Below, in pieces: positions 1-6,369 of a stretch of 10,349 bases of DNA. A program made the translations under genes and the position numbers. Every line of letters starts with the position of its first letter. Position 1 is the stretch's first letter. This DNA is from Christensenella sp. UBA1260. Its GTDB lineage: Bacteria; Bacillota; Clostridia; Christensenellales; CAG-917. Location: positions 7,377-17,725 of the forward strand of contig DBVQ01000020.1 in the NCBI GenBank assembly GCA_002308155.1, given 5' to 3'. The notes below the pieces were generated by a model, which was not told where the DNA came from, did not search any database, and saw only the letters and a list, made by a program, of their open reading frames with translations.

Positions 1-387
1 AAGCCCCGAGAGCAGGGCACAGTTGTAAAGCGTTGAGGACACTTGGCACACGCCTCCGCCCACGCCCTCAACAAAGTCGCCGTCTTGGATGATATATGCG
101 GTCTTAAAACCGTTCTTTGCCGTGCGCTCGCCCACTTGCGCGTTGAAGGAGAACTCGTCCTCGGGGTAGAGCACAAGTCCGTTTATTTTGCGGCAGGCGA
201 GCTCAACGTTGGATTTGCGGTTTGGCGCGCTGTCGCCGTAATAGGTGCAAAAACGCGCCAACAGTTTGACGCTCGGCGTCTCTGCGCTTGCGATTTTTGG
301 TTTTGCCATAGCCCCTCCCGCCACAATAACCATGCACGTGGCAATCAGCCACGCGAATATAAACAACCTGATTTTTGCACCTTTCAT
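1..387 (-). CDS. VanW-family exported protein, N-terminal part (cut by window edge)
   Basis: This gene reads leftwards from an ATG at 385-387 and is open to the left edge, giving 129 residues with no stop, so the C-terminus is missing. Residues 1-28 form a signal peptide or membrane anchor: a basic start (MKGAKIR), a hydrophobic core and a small-residue end (GGAMA). Residues 78-129 match the conserved start of the VanW domain: an EFSFN-x-x-VGERT segment, NGFKTAYII, then GVGGGVCQVSSTLYNCALLSG. Proteins of this type (VanW and YoaR-like) are exported and often carry a G5 or peptidoglycan-binding domain further on, which cannot be seen here. Their biochemical role is unsettled; a link to the cell wall is usual, but vancomycin resistance should not be assumed from the name. 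No clear ribosome binding site precedes the ATG. A later ATG at residue 27 has a GGGAGGGG just upstream but would remove the signal peptide, so the first ATG is preferred. Confidence 0.88.
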   Translation of the reverse strand, partial: MKGAKIRLFIFAWLIATCMVIVAGGAMAKPKIASAETPSVKLLARFCTYYGDSAPNRKSNVELACRKINGLVLYPEDEFSFNAQVGERTAKNGFKTAYIIQDGDFVEGVGGGVCQVSSTLYNCALLSGL

Positions 388-440
388 ACTTATAGTATGT
401 TTGAAAAAATAAAAACGAAACGCGGGGCATACAATTTGGT

Positions 441-1253
441 GTGAACGGCAAGATTTTGATGTTGATACTCTCCGCGCTCGCCGGCGTGCTTGGCACAGGC
501 ATAGGCGGGGTTATTGGCGCGTCCATAAAGGACAAGAGCACGGAGACAGTCGGCAAGACGCTGATGTTTGCGGCAGGGATTATGCTTGGCGTAGTGGCGT
601 TTGAAATGATGCCGGAAGCCGTAAATAACTGCAAAATAAAAGATAGCGAGTTGTTGGGCGTGGCAGTTGCAATGGCATCTTTGTTTGCGGGCACGGCAGT
701 GGCGTTTCTTTTCAATTTTGTTGTGGAAAAGGCGGGCGCAAAACAGCAAAATAATGCGTTAGAACACCAAAAACAGGCACAAGTTGAGGTGCTTGCCACA
801 AGGACGAAGACGAGCCTCAAAAAGGCTGGCATAATCACGTTTTTGGCGATAGCGTTTCACAATGTCCCCGAGGGTATGGCGATTGGCGCAAGCGGGGCGT
901 CAAACGTTGCTGTCGGGATTGTGGTTGCGGTGGTTATTGCGCTTCACAATCTGCCCGAAGGCATGGCAATCTCCGCGCCCCTTGTCAGCGGAGGAGTAAA
1001 GCCCGCGCGCGCCGTGCTCCTCAGCCTGCTCGCGGGTGGCGCGACGCTCTTGGGCGCATTGATAGGTGTGTTTGTGGGCGGAGCAAACTTGGTTGCCGAC
1101 GGCGTGTGCGTTGCGCTTGCGTCGGGCGCGATGCTGTATGTTTCAATCTTTGACCTTCTGCCCGTTGCAACAAAGTTGCAAAACGGCAATTTTTCTGGCA
1201 AAAGTTTCTTTTTGGGGCTCGTCGTTGCAATGATTTTTTCGCTTTTGTTTTAA
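441..1253 (+). CDS. ZIP-family divalent metal transporter
   Basis: This 270-residue polytopic membrane protein of the ZIP (zinc/iron permease) family is expected to bring Zn2+, Fe2+ or other divalent metals into the cytoplasm. The signature is clear: HNVPEG at residues 140-145 and HNLPEG at 169-174, the paired metal-binding motifs of transmembrane helices IV and V. An N-terminal glycine-rich helix (AGVLGTGIGG) and a MMPEA segment near residue 56 also fit. Residues 97-128 are the hydrophilic variable loop between helices III and IV, which here has only a single histidine. About eight helices are predicted by eye. The start is uncertain: GTG at 441 gives MNGKILMLIL, while an in-frame ATG at 459 would start six residues later; neither has a good ribosome binding site. 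The gene is divergent from vanW with a 53 bp gap. It resembles bacterial ZupT/GufA-type members, but the metal cannot be read from the sequence. Confidence 0.93.
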   Translation: MNGKILMLILSALAGVLGTGIGGVIGASIKDKSTETVGKTLMFAAGIMLGVVAFEMMPEAVNNCKIKDSELLGVAVAMASLFAGTAVAFLFNFVVEKAGAKQQNNALEHQKQAQVEVLATRTKTSLKKAGIITFLAIAFHNVPEGMAIGASGASNVAVGIVVAVVIALHNLPEGMAISAPLVSGGVKPARAVLLSLLAGGATLLGALIGVFVGGANLVADGVCVALASGAMLYVSIFDLLPVATKLQNGNFSGKSFFLGLVVAMIFSLLF

Positions 1254-1257
1254 GCAC

Positions 1258-1286
1258 TTGAAAACTCGCCGTGCGCTTGGTATAAT
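1258..1286 (+). promoter_or_regulatory. Sigma-A promoter of the biotin ligase gene
   Basis: The -35 box TTGAAA (1258-1263) and the perfect -10 box TATAAT (1281-1286) are separated by exactly 17 bp, and TGG directly before the -10 gives a TG-extended element. Transcription would start near 1293-1295, at or within two bases of the ATG at 1295. The -35 box begins five bases after the stop of the upstream ZIP gene. Confidence 0.85.
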
Positions 1287-1294
1287 AAACCTGT

Positions 1295-2035
1295 ATGAGC
1301 GCACTTTTTTGCCGCAACAAAATTGAGGATTATTTTGAAGTCAAGCATTTAAGACGCATTGACTCAACAAACGACTATTTGAAATCTCTTGACAAGAGCA
1401 AGTTGAGAGAAGGTTTTGTCGTTGTTGCGGACGAACAGACGGGCGGAAAGGGCAGACTCGGCAGAAAGTTCTTTTCTCCAAAGGGCGGGCTGTATTTCAG
1501 TGTTCTAACCGCTCCAAAAACGCAGGATTTGTTGGACAAGTTGACTGTTATCGCAGCGATTGCCGTGTGTGATGCCGTGCGCGAAGTGTGCGGCGACGAT
1601 GCGAGCATAAAGTGGGTGAACGACGTGATTGTCGGGGGCAAAAAATGCTCCGGCATACTCACAGAGACGAGTGAAAATCTGCCCGGATTCGCCATTGTCG
1701 GCATAGGCGTCAACATTGGGGACAGCGTGGATGAAGCGGTGCGTGATATCGCCTGCGGGGTCAAAAATGTTGGCAAGGACACAAAGAAGAAACTTCTTTG
1801 TGCAATTCTTGAAAACTTCAAATCCTTATACTGTGATTTTGACAAGTCGCAAGTTGTTGCCAAGTACAAGGCTAGGTGCTCAACGTTGGGTAAGACCGTC
1901 CGCGTTATAGACAACGGCGGCAAAGAGTATCCCGCGGTCGCCAAGGACTTGGATTTGGACTGCCATCTGCTCGTCTTTGACGAGCAAAATATAACGCACA
2001 CTCTCTCAAGCGGAGAAGTGAAAATCTTGATTTAA
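1295..2035 (+). CDS. birA: Biotin--[acetyl-CoA-carboxylase] ligase (stand-alone)
   Basis: This cytoplasmic enzyme joins biotin via biotinyl-5'-AMP to the lysine of biotin carrier proteins such as the acetyl-CoA carboxylase carrier. Visible landmarks are RIDSTNDYL (21-29), the biotin/AMP loop GKGRLGR (51-57, with the catalytic-loop arginine kept at 54), SPKGGLYFSV (61-70), KWVND (106-110), GKKCSGIL (115-122) and GIGVNIG (136-142), followed by a small C-terminal domain. At 246 residues it lacks the N-terminal winged-helix DNA-binding domain of E. coli BirA, so it should be the monofunctional (group I) type that does not repress biotin genes itself. The ATG at 1295 is the only start keeping the STN motif; the next in-frame candidate is the TTG at residue 29. 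No ribosome binding site precedes it, because the promoter -10 box lies just eight bases upstream, so the message is probably leaderless. Confidence 0.95.
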   Translation: MSALFCRNKIEDYFEVKHLRRIDSTNDYLKSLDKSKLREGFVVVADEQTGGKGRLGRKFFSPKGGLYFSVLTAPKTQDLLDKLTVIAAIAVCDAVREVCGDDASIKWVNDVIVGGKKCSGILTETSENLPGFAIVGIGVNIGDSVDEAVRDIACGVKNVGKDTKKKLLCAILENFKSLYCDFDKSQVVAKYKARCSTLGKTVRVIDNGGKEYPAVAKDLDLDCHLLVFDEQNITHTLSSGEVKILI

Positions 2036-2057
2036 ACGCGCGTTTTGCGCATTTTTT
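2034..2057 (+). terminator. Weak intrinsic terminator after birA (tentative)
   Basis: GCGC (2038-2041) pairs with GCGC (2047-2050) around a GTTTT loop. AAA/TTT can extend the stem past one mismatch, and a run of six T (2052-2057) follows. It begins in the birA stop codon. The stem is short, so termination may be partial. Confidence 0.4.
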
Positions 2058-2059
2058 GC

Positions 2060-2083
2060 GTCTCTTAATGAAAAATAAGAGAC
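2060..2083. repeat. Perfect 8-bp inverted repeat upstream of the 2159 gene promoter
   Basis: GTCTCTTA (2060-2067) and TAAGAGAC (2076-2083) are exact reverse complements around an A-rich 8-base spacer. There is no T tract directly after the second arm, so it is not a classic terminator. It lies 18 bp upstream of the -35 box at 2102 and could be an operator for a dimeric regulator or just a 3'-end hairpin of the birA message. Function unknown. Confidence 0.5.
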
Positions 2084-2101
2084 ATTTGCCACATTTTCCC
2101 C

Positions 2102-2130
2102 TTGAAATTATTAAATTACTATGCTATATT
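2102..2130 (+). promoter_or_regulatory. Sigma-A promoter of the 2159/2930 transcription unit
   Basis: TTGAAA (2102-2107), a 17 bp spacer, then TATATT (2125-2130) with TGC just before it (extended -10). The expected start site near 2137 leaves a leader of about 22 bases. That leader contains AAGGAG (2147-2152) six bases before the ATG at 2159. Confidence 0.82.
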
Positions 2131-2158
2131 TTTTGTATAAGCTCTCAAGGAGTGTGTT

Positions 2159-2881
2159 ATGGCATACGACAAAGAAGGCGTACAAGCTCTCGTTTGCGCG
2201 CTGGAAGACGTTAGAAACTCAAACCTCATCTTCGTTGACAAGAAGCTCAAAAACGTGCTCAAATGTCTCGCTTTTTACGAGGAGTTCCGCACGGTGCTTG
2301 CCTATTGCAACAAAGGCTTTGATTATGAGACGGAAAAGCGCAAAGCGCTTACCAAGGTCGGAGACAGCAATATTTTGCGCCTTCCGAAAAATCAAAAGAA
2401 CCTTGTTGCGCTTGTCAGCAATATGCTTGTTGAGTTTGATGCAGGGGTTATGGACGCGCTTGCGTTTTCCGCAATGTTTTTCCCTGCCGAGACAAAACAG
2501 GAAAGTTTTGACGAGTTTTGCGTGAAGATGCTTGAGCCTTTCAAACTTGCAATCGTCAACTTTGTTGTCGAGGGCATAAGAGAGGAGGCTCCTGAGATTT
2601 CGCATCAAGTTGAGTTTGCGCACTCCGGACTTATGGAGCAAGTTGAATACTTGCTCGTGAATATGGCAAAAGCGGTGCAAGAGGCACAGATTGACGACGG
2701 AACAAGAGGCGAGTTTATGATTATGCTTGAAGGCTTTTCCGTTGCGCTTGACTCTCGCGATTCGCTTATGATAAAGGCGATTTGGGCAGGGCTTCGCCGC
2801 ACGCTTGCGGATGAAAAACTCTGCTTGAATGAGATTGAAAAAGTGGATGAAGCGTTGAGGCTTTATCTCGTCAGCAAGTGA
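2159..2881 (+). CDS. Uncharacterised 240-residue soluble protein
   Basis: I do not recognise this protein. The ATG at 2159 is well supported by AAGGAG six bases upstream and a good promoter at 2102-2130. It has no signal peptide and no long hydrophobic stretch, so it should be cytoplasmic. It reads as mostly alpha-helical: amphipathic segments such as VQALVCALEDVRNSN, KKLKNVLKCLAFYEEF and a long C-terminal helical run, with many acidic and basic residues and a fair number of Met and Phe. Three cysteines lie in the N-terminal third (ALVCALED, VLKCLAFY, AYCNKG) but not in a metal-binding spacing. The stop is TGA. A lipoprotein gene follows after 48 bp without an intervening terminator or convincing promoter, so the two are probably co-transcribed. 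Whether they act together is unknown. Coding is supported by length, the start signals and base composition like its neighbours. Confidence 0.8.
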   Translation: MAYDKEGVQALVCALEDVRNSNLIFVDKKLKNVLKCLAFYEEFRTVLAYCNKGFDYETEKRKALTKVGDSNILRLPKNQKNLVALVSNMLVEFDAGVMDALAFSAMFFPAETKQESFDEFCVKMLEPFKLAIVNFVVEGIREEAPEISHQVEFAHSGLMEQVEYLLVNMAKAVQEAQIDDGTRGEFMIMLEGFSVALDSRDSLMIKAIWAGLRRTLADEKLCLNEIEKVDEALRLYLVSK

Positions 2882-2929
2882 TTGCTGAGCGTTGTTGAGA
2901 AACAAAAGTTTTGATATAAGAGGGAAATT

Positions 2930-4837
2930 ATGAAAAAAATCAGCTCAAAAACTATTTTGACGTTTGTACTTGTCCTCGTGCTGGTTTTGTCCTTGGTGCT
3001 TGTTGCTTGCAACAAGAAGACGACACCGACAAACAATTCAAATAAAGGCAGTCAGGGCGGAGGCAGCAGCCAAGGCGGCAGTGGTGGTCAAGGCGGCGGG
3101 CAAGTTATTGATCCAACCGACATCAGCATACTTGACCCAGGCGATGGCACTCCTCAACACAACAAGGCAATTATTTACGTGACGGCGCTTTTCGGCGGCG
3201 GACTCTACAATGAGGAGACGCAAGAGACAGTTTGGGATCCGTTCAACACAGAGTTTGACCTCTATGAGCACTGGGCTCCAGATACGCCAAGCATTTATGA
3301 CCTCGGCGGTGTTATGGCAGAGTTTGAGGCGGAAAAGGACGTTTTTCCAGTTGTTGCAAATGCATTAGTATTCCAACCAGGTAATCTGCTCTATGATATG
3401 TCTCTTGACCAAGACGGCAACGGCAACAATCCGCACGTCGTCCCTGCAAACAACAAGCCGGTTGACAAAGACGGTTATCGCATAAACTGCTACTACGGCG
3501 CAGTTGCAATTTACAAGCAATTTATTCTCAACACAAGAAAAGAGTTTGGCGACGAATACGACTGCATTATGTTCAACCAAGACTGGCGCAAGAGCCCGGC
3601 GGATTCCGCAAAGGTGCTTGAAGATTTTATTGCAGAAAAGGGTTATGAGAAAGTTATTTTCATGTCCCACAGTATGGGCGGTCCTGTCGTCAACAGCTAT
3701 CTTGCAAGAAGCGAGGCAAACAGAGAAAAGGTTGAAATGTATCTCGCATACGCACCTGCAACACTCGGCTCGTTTGACGCATACGGCGCAATGACTTGCC
3801 CGAAAGCATATCTTGGCAACTTCTTAAAAACCTTTGGCTTTGACCTTGACCAAATGCTCGCGGACGGCAGCACTGTCGGCGGTGTGGTTCAAAAGTTCCT
3901 TGGCATCATTGACAAGTTTTTCAACAACAACTGGGGCATGATGGCGCTCTGCCCAAGCTATGAGTTTATCAACTCATATCAACTTGCAGGCGATTCTCAA
4001 GGCGGTCTCTGGGTGGACGGCGAAAAGATCGGTCTCTGTGAAGATCCGGATGATCCTGATGCCGTTGAAGCTGCAAAGCATGAGCTCTATGATTTCTACA
4101 ACACTTTGAACTGGGCAATCTATACAGAAGAGTACACAGTCATCGAAGGTGTTGGCGCAAATGAAAGAGAAGTCACAAAGACAAGACCTGTCCACTATGA
4201 AGAGGGCGCAACGTTTGCGGGCGACAGTGTCAATCCGGCAGGCGGCACGCTCCGCATCAAGAGCGGTATGGACGTCAAGAAGGGCATTGTTGAAGTTGAA
4301 AACTTTGATGAAGCAGAAGCAACTATTGTGGACTGCGACCTTGTATGCGTTGAAAAGGGCGGCAAGCTCTATGTGCTCCTTGACGTAAACGGCAATCCAT
4401 ACAGCGTCAACAAGAGAGGCGACCGCATCAAATACGGCGCGGCAAGACTCAAAACCTACTATGAAGGTTTGTTTGTTGATGGTCAAATTGCAATGAGCTA
4501 TGTCAACTACTATATGTTCCTTGGCACAAACATCCAAACAACAATCACCGGTATCAGCATGACGAGCGGAGAAGTTGACGAATATGGCTATCCAACCTAC
4601 ACTTGCGAAGTTATCAACAACGACAGAGCAAGAGTTGGCAGAGAAGGTTATATCGGCGGCGACGGCATGGTGTGCACATATGCATCTCTCGCAGGCATGG
4701 ATTGGGACGAGATGGAAGCAGCGGGCAGACTCTATGAGTATAAAAACTATTGGCACGCGGACGTCGGCGGTGCATGGCCTCTCCTCGGCGACGATGTGTT
4801 GGCGCTCCTTGACGACCTCATTAATGCAAAGAAATAA
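2930..4837 (+). CDS. Surface lipoprotein with LCAT-like alpha/beta-hydrolase (lipase/acyltransferase) core
   Basis: This 635-residue protein has a lipoprotein signal (MKKISSKTILTF, a Val/Leu core, lipobox LVAC with lipidated Cys27), so it should be anchored outside the membrane. Residues 31-60 are a Gly/Ser/Gln/Asn linker. The remainder fits an esterase of the lecithin:cholesterol acyltransferase (LCAT) type: an oxyanion-side strand and loop IIYVTALFGGGLYN (81-94), FNQDWR (215-220) resembling the YDWR region of that family, the nucleophile elbow SHSMGG with Ser248, a candidate acid in GGDGMV (Asp578) and a candidate base in YWHADVGG (His609). Acyl-ester hydrolysis or transfer on lipids is the likely activity; the substrate is unknown. 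Ser to Asp spans 330 residues, about twice the gap in human LCAT, pointing to an inserted domain (roughly 330-560). AAGAGGG five bases before the ATG is the ribosome binding site. It probably shares a transcript with the gene at 2159 and ends at the terminator at 4852. Confidence 0.82.
   Translation: MKKISSKTILTFVLVLVLVLSLVLVACNKKTTPTNNSNKGSQGGGSSQGGSGGQGGGQVIDPTDISILDPGDGTPQHNKAIIYVTALFGGGLYNEETQETVWDPFNTEFDLYEHWAPDTPSIYDLGGVMAEFEAEKDVFPVVANALVFQPGNLLYDMSLDQDGNGNNPHVVPANNKPVDKDGYRINCYYGAVAIYKQFILNTRKEFGDEYDCIMFNQDWRKSPADSAKVLEDFIAEKGYEKVIFMSHSMGGPVVNSYLARSEANREKVEMYLAYAPATLGSFDAYGAMTCPKAYLGNFLKTFGFDLDQMLADGSTVGGVVQKFLGIIDKFFNNNWGMMALCPSYEFINSYQLAGDSQGGLWVDGEKIGLCEDPDDPDAVEAAKHELYDFYNTLNWAIYTEEYTVIEGVGANEREVTKTRPVHYEEGATFAGDSVNPAGGTLRIKSGMDVKKGIVEVENFDEAEATIVDCDLVCVEKGGKLYVLLDVNGNPYSVNKRGDRIKYGAARLKTYYEGLFVDGQIAMSYVNYYMFLGTNIQTTITGISMTSGEVDEYGYPTYTCEVINNDRARVGREGYIGGDGMVCTYASLAGMDWDEMEAAGRLYEYKNYWHADVGGAWPLLGDDVLALLDDLINAKK
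3047..3103 (+). repeat. Gly/Ser/Gln low-complexity linker region within the lipoprotein gene
   Basis: Imperfect repeats of GGCGGAGGCAGC, CAAGGCGGC and similar units encode GSQGGGSSQGGSGGQGGGQ just after the lipidated cysteine. It is a flexible tether that spaces the enzyme domain from the membrane. Such tracts are prone to length changes between strains. Confidence 0.75.
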
Positions 4838-4851
4838 TATGTATCAACATC

Positions 4852-4888
4852 AAAATACGCTGTGCAATATGCACGGCGTATTTTTTTT
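4852..4888 (+). terminator. Strong intrinsic terminator after the lipoprotein gene
   Basis: AAAATACGC (4852-4860) pairs with GCGTATTTT (4876-4884). The inner part pairs through a T/G wobble and GTGCA/TGCAC around an ATA loop, giving about 15 bp of stem, and the run of T continues to 4888. It lies 15 bp after the stop at 4837 and separates this unit from the tldD promoter. Confidence 0.92.
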
Positions 4889-4897
4889 GTAAAAACT

Positions 4898-4926
4898 AAG
4901 ACAAAACACAAAGTCTATGCTATAAT
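4898..4926 (+). promoter_or_regulatory. Sigma-A promoter of the tldD-tldE operon
   Basis: A perfect -10 box TATAAT (4921-4926) is preceded by TGC (extended -10). AAGACA (4898-4903) sits 17 bp upstream as a -35 box, matching TTGACA at four positions. The start site would fall near 4933, leaving a leader of about 25 bases that carries AGGAGG (4948-4953), four bases before the ATG at 4958. Confidence 0.82.
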
Positions 4927-4957
4927 CTTGATGAAATAAACATTTTTAGGAGGCAAT

Positions 4958-6358
4958 ATGGCATTATCCAAGTTTTTGAACGGTATGCGTGGCGAGATGA
5001 AAGAACTCGTTTGCGCGCTCAAACCGTATTACAAATATGTCAGCATACTTGGCACAGACTCATCAACCGCCATGTACCACGTGGACAGAGAGACAAGTTC
5101 TGTCTCCGCCGGTGGCAGAATGGAAGGCGAGTGCGGATTTGTCGTCAAAGTGCATGACGGCAATGCTTTTGGCGAGTATTCGCTTTCTTCAATCGCAGGC
5201 GACAAGAAGGCTCTTGCAGAAAAGATTGTGAAAGAAATTGCTTTAAACAAAGTTGAAGGCGCAATCTCTTGCCCAGTGCCTGCTGACCCAGTGCACAAAG
5301 AGTCATTTGTGCGTGAAAGCGACTTTGACAACTATTCGGATGACGAGATTTTGAAGTTCTGCACCAATCTCAAAGACGAAGCATTGAAGAAGGACGAAAA
5401 GATTTTGAACGCAATCGTCGTTGTGCATCCGTTTGTCGTCAACAAACTCTTTATCAGTGAAAACCGTGAACTTGACCAGCATTACGGCTGGGTGAATGGC
5501 TATGTCATTTTGGTTTATCGCGACGAGAAGATTGCACAGTCGTTTGAATCTGCCTACGGCAATCAAATGAAAGATATCTTTGACACATTGCCAAAACTCG
5601 TTGACAAGGCTGTTGACAAGGCACGTCATCTTGTCAAGGCAACTCCGATTGAGCCGGGCGTGTATGACATAATCACGGACAGCTCAATCACAGGTCTTAT
5701 CGCTCACGAGGCGTTTGGACACGGCGTTGAGATGGACCAATTTGTCAAAAACCGTGCACTTGCCAAGGAGTACGTCGGCAAATACGTGGCGTCTCCAATT
5801 GTCAATATGCACGACGGTGCGGCGGCGGCATTTTCAACCGCATCCTATTTCTTTGACGACGACGGCATAATGGCACACGACACACAAATCATAAAGGACG
5901 GCATACTTGTCGCAGGGCTTTGCGACCTTGCAAGTGCGGCTCAACTCGGAACAGAGCCAACGGGCAATGGCAGACGTCAAAACTTTGGCCACAAGGCATA
6001 TACGCGTATGACCAACACCTTCTTTGAGGCAGGCAAAGACAAACTTGAAGATATGATAAAATCCGTCAAGCACGGCTATATGTTGTTTGAAACAAACAAC
6101 GGCATGGAAGACCCGAAGAACTGGCAAATCCAATGCACGGCGGAATACGGCATTGAAATCGTGGACGGCAAACTCACAGACAATTATGTCTCCCCAGTCG
6201 TTATGAGCGGATTTGTGCCAGAACTTTTGAAGTCAATCACAATGATTTCCGACGATTTCAAAGTTATCGGTGCAGGCTCTTGCGGAAAGGGCTACAAAGA
6301 GTGGGTGCGCGTCTCTGACGGCGGTCCGTGCCTTAAGGCACGTTGCAAACTTTCTTAA
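4958..6358 (+). CDS. tldD: TldD-family metalloprotease subunit
   Basis: This 466-residue protein is the catalytic partner of a TldD/TldE (PmbA) zinc protease, a cytoplasmic heterodimer in characterised bacteria. The zinc site is intact: HEAFGH at residues 250-255 is the HExxxH motif with Glu251 as catalytic base. Cys442 in GSCGKGYKEW sits where E. coli TldD uses a C-terminal cysteine as third zinc ligand (established for the family; assignment here by position). The family cleaves peptides, including modified ones: E. coli TldD/E matures microcin B17 and degrades the CcdA antitoxin. The length is close to E. coli TldD (481). AGGAGG four bases before the ATG and the promoter at 4898-4926 set the start. 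The stop TAA (6356-6358) lies within the ribosome binding site of tldE, a spacing that favours translational coupling and equal subunit amounts. No modified-peptide precursor gene is visible nearby, so the natural substrate is unknown. Confidence 0.95.
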   Translation: MALSKFLNGMRGEMKELVCALKPYYKYVSILGTDSSTAMYHVDRETSSVSAGGRMEGECGFVVKVHDGNAFGEYSLSSIAGDKKALAEKIVKEIALNKVEGAISCPVPADPVHKESFVRESDFDNYSDDEILKFCTNLKDEALKKDEKILNAIVVVHPFVVNKLFISENRELDQHYGWVNGYVILVYRDEKIAQSFESAYGNQMKDIFDTLPKLVDKAVDKARHLVKATPIEPGVYDIITDSSITGLIAHEAFGHGVEMDQFVKNRALAKEYVGKYVASPIVNMHDGAAAAFSTASYFFDDDGIMAHDTQIIKDGILVAGLCDLASAAQLGTEPTGNGRRQNFGHKAYTRMTNTFFEAGKDKLEDMIKSVKHGYMLFETNNGMEDPKNWQIQCTAEYGIEIVDGKLTDNYVSPVVMSGFVPELLKSITMISDDFKVIGAGSCGKGYKEWVRVSDGGPCLKARCKLS

Positions 6359-6363
6359 GGAGG
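6357..6363 (+). promoter_or_regulatory. Ribosome binding site that fixes the tldE start
   Basis: AAGGAGG six bases before the ATG at 6370 is an ideal Shine-Dalgarno. It overlaps the last two bases of the tldD stop codon. The in-frame TTG at 6343, inside tldD, has no such signal, so 6370 is the correct start. Confidence 0.9.
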
Positions 6364-6369
6364 TGCTCT

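Noticed and set aside
203..838. 211-residue minus-strand frame spanning vanW and the ZIP gene
   Set aside because: It is in a different frame from the recognisable VanW reading and lies opposite the ZIP transporter; it is a shadow of both.
2895..2920. Possible separate promoter (TTGAGA / TATAAG) before the lipoprotein gene
   Set aside because: The spacer is only 14 bp and the TATAAG overlaps the ribosome binding site, so it is unlikely to be used.
3974..4756. 260-residue open frame on the minus strand opposite the lipoprotein gene
   Set aside because: It is antisense to a clearly coding gene with lipobox and hydrolase motifs, is Cys/Val/Ile-rich in an antisense-like way, and has no supporting start signals.
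6343..6369. Longer tldE starting at TTG 6343 inside tldD
   Set aside because: The ATG at 6370 has a perfect AAGGAGG six bases upstream; the TTG has none and would overlap the end of tldD.
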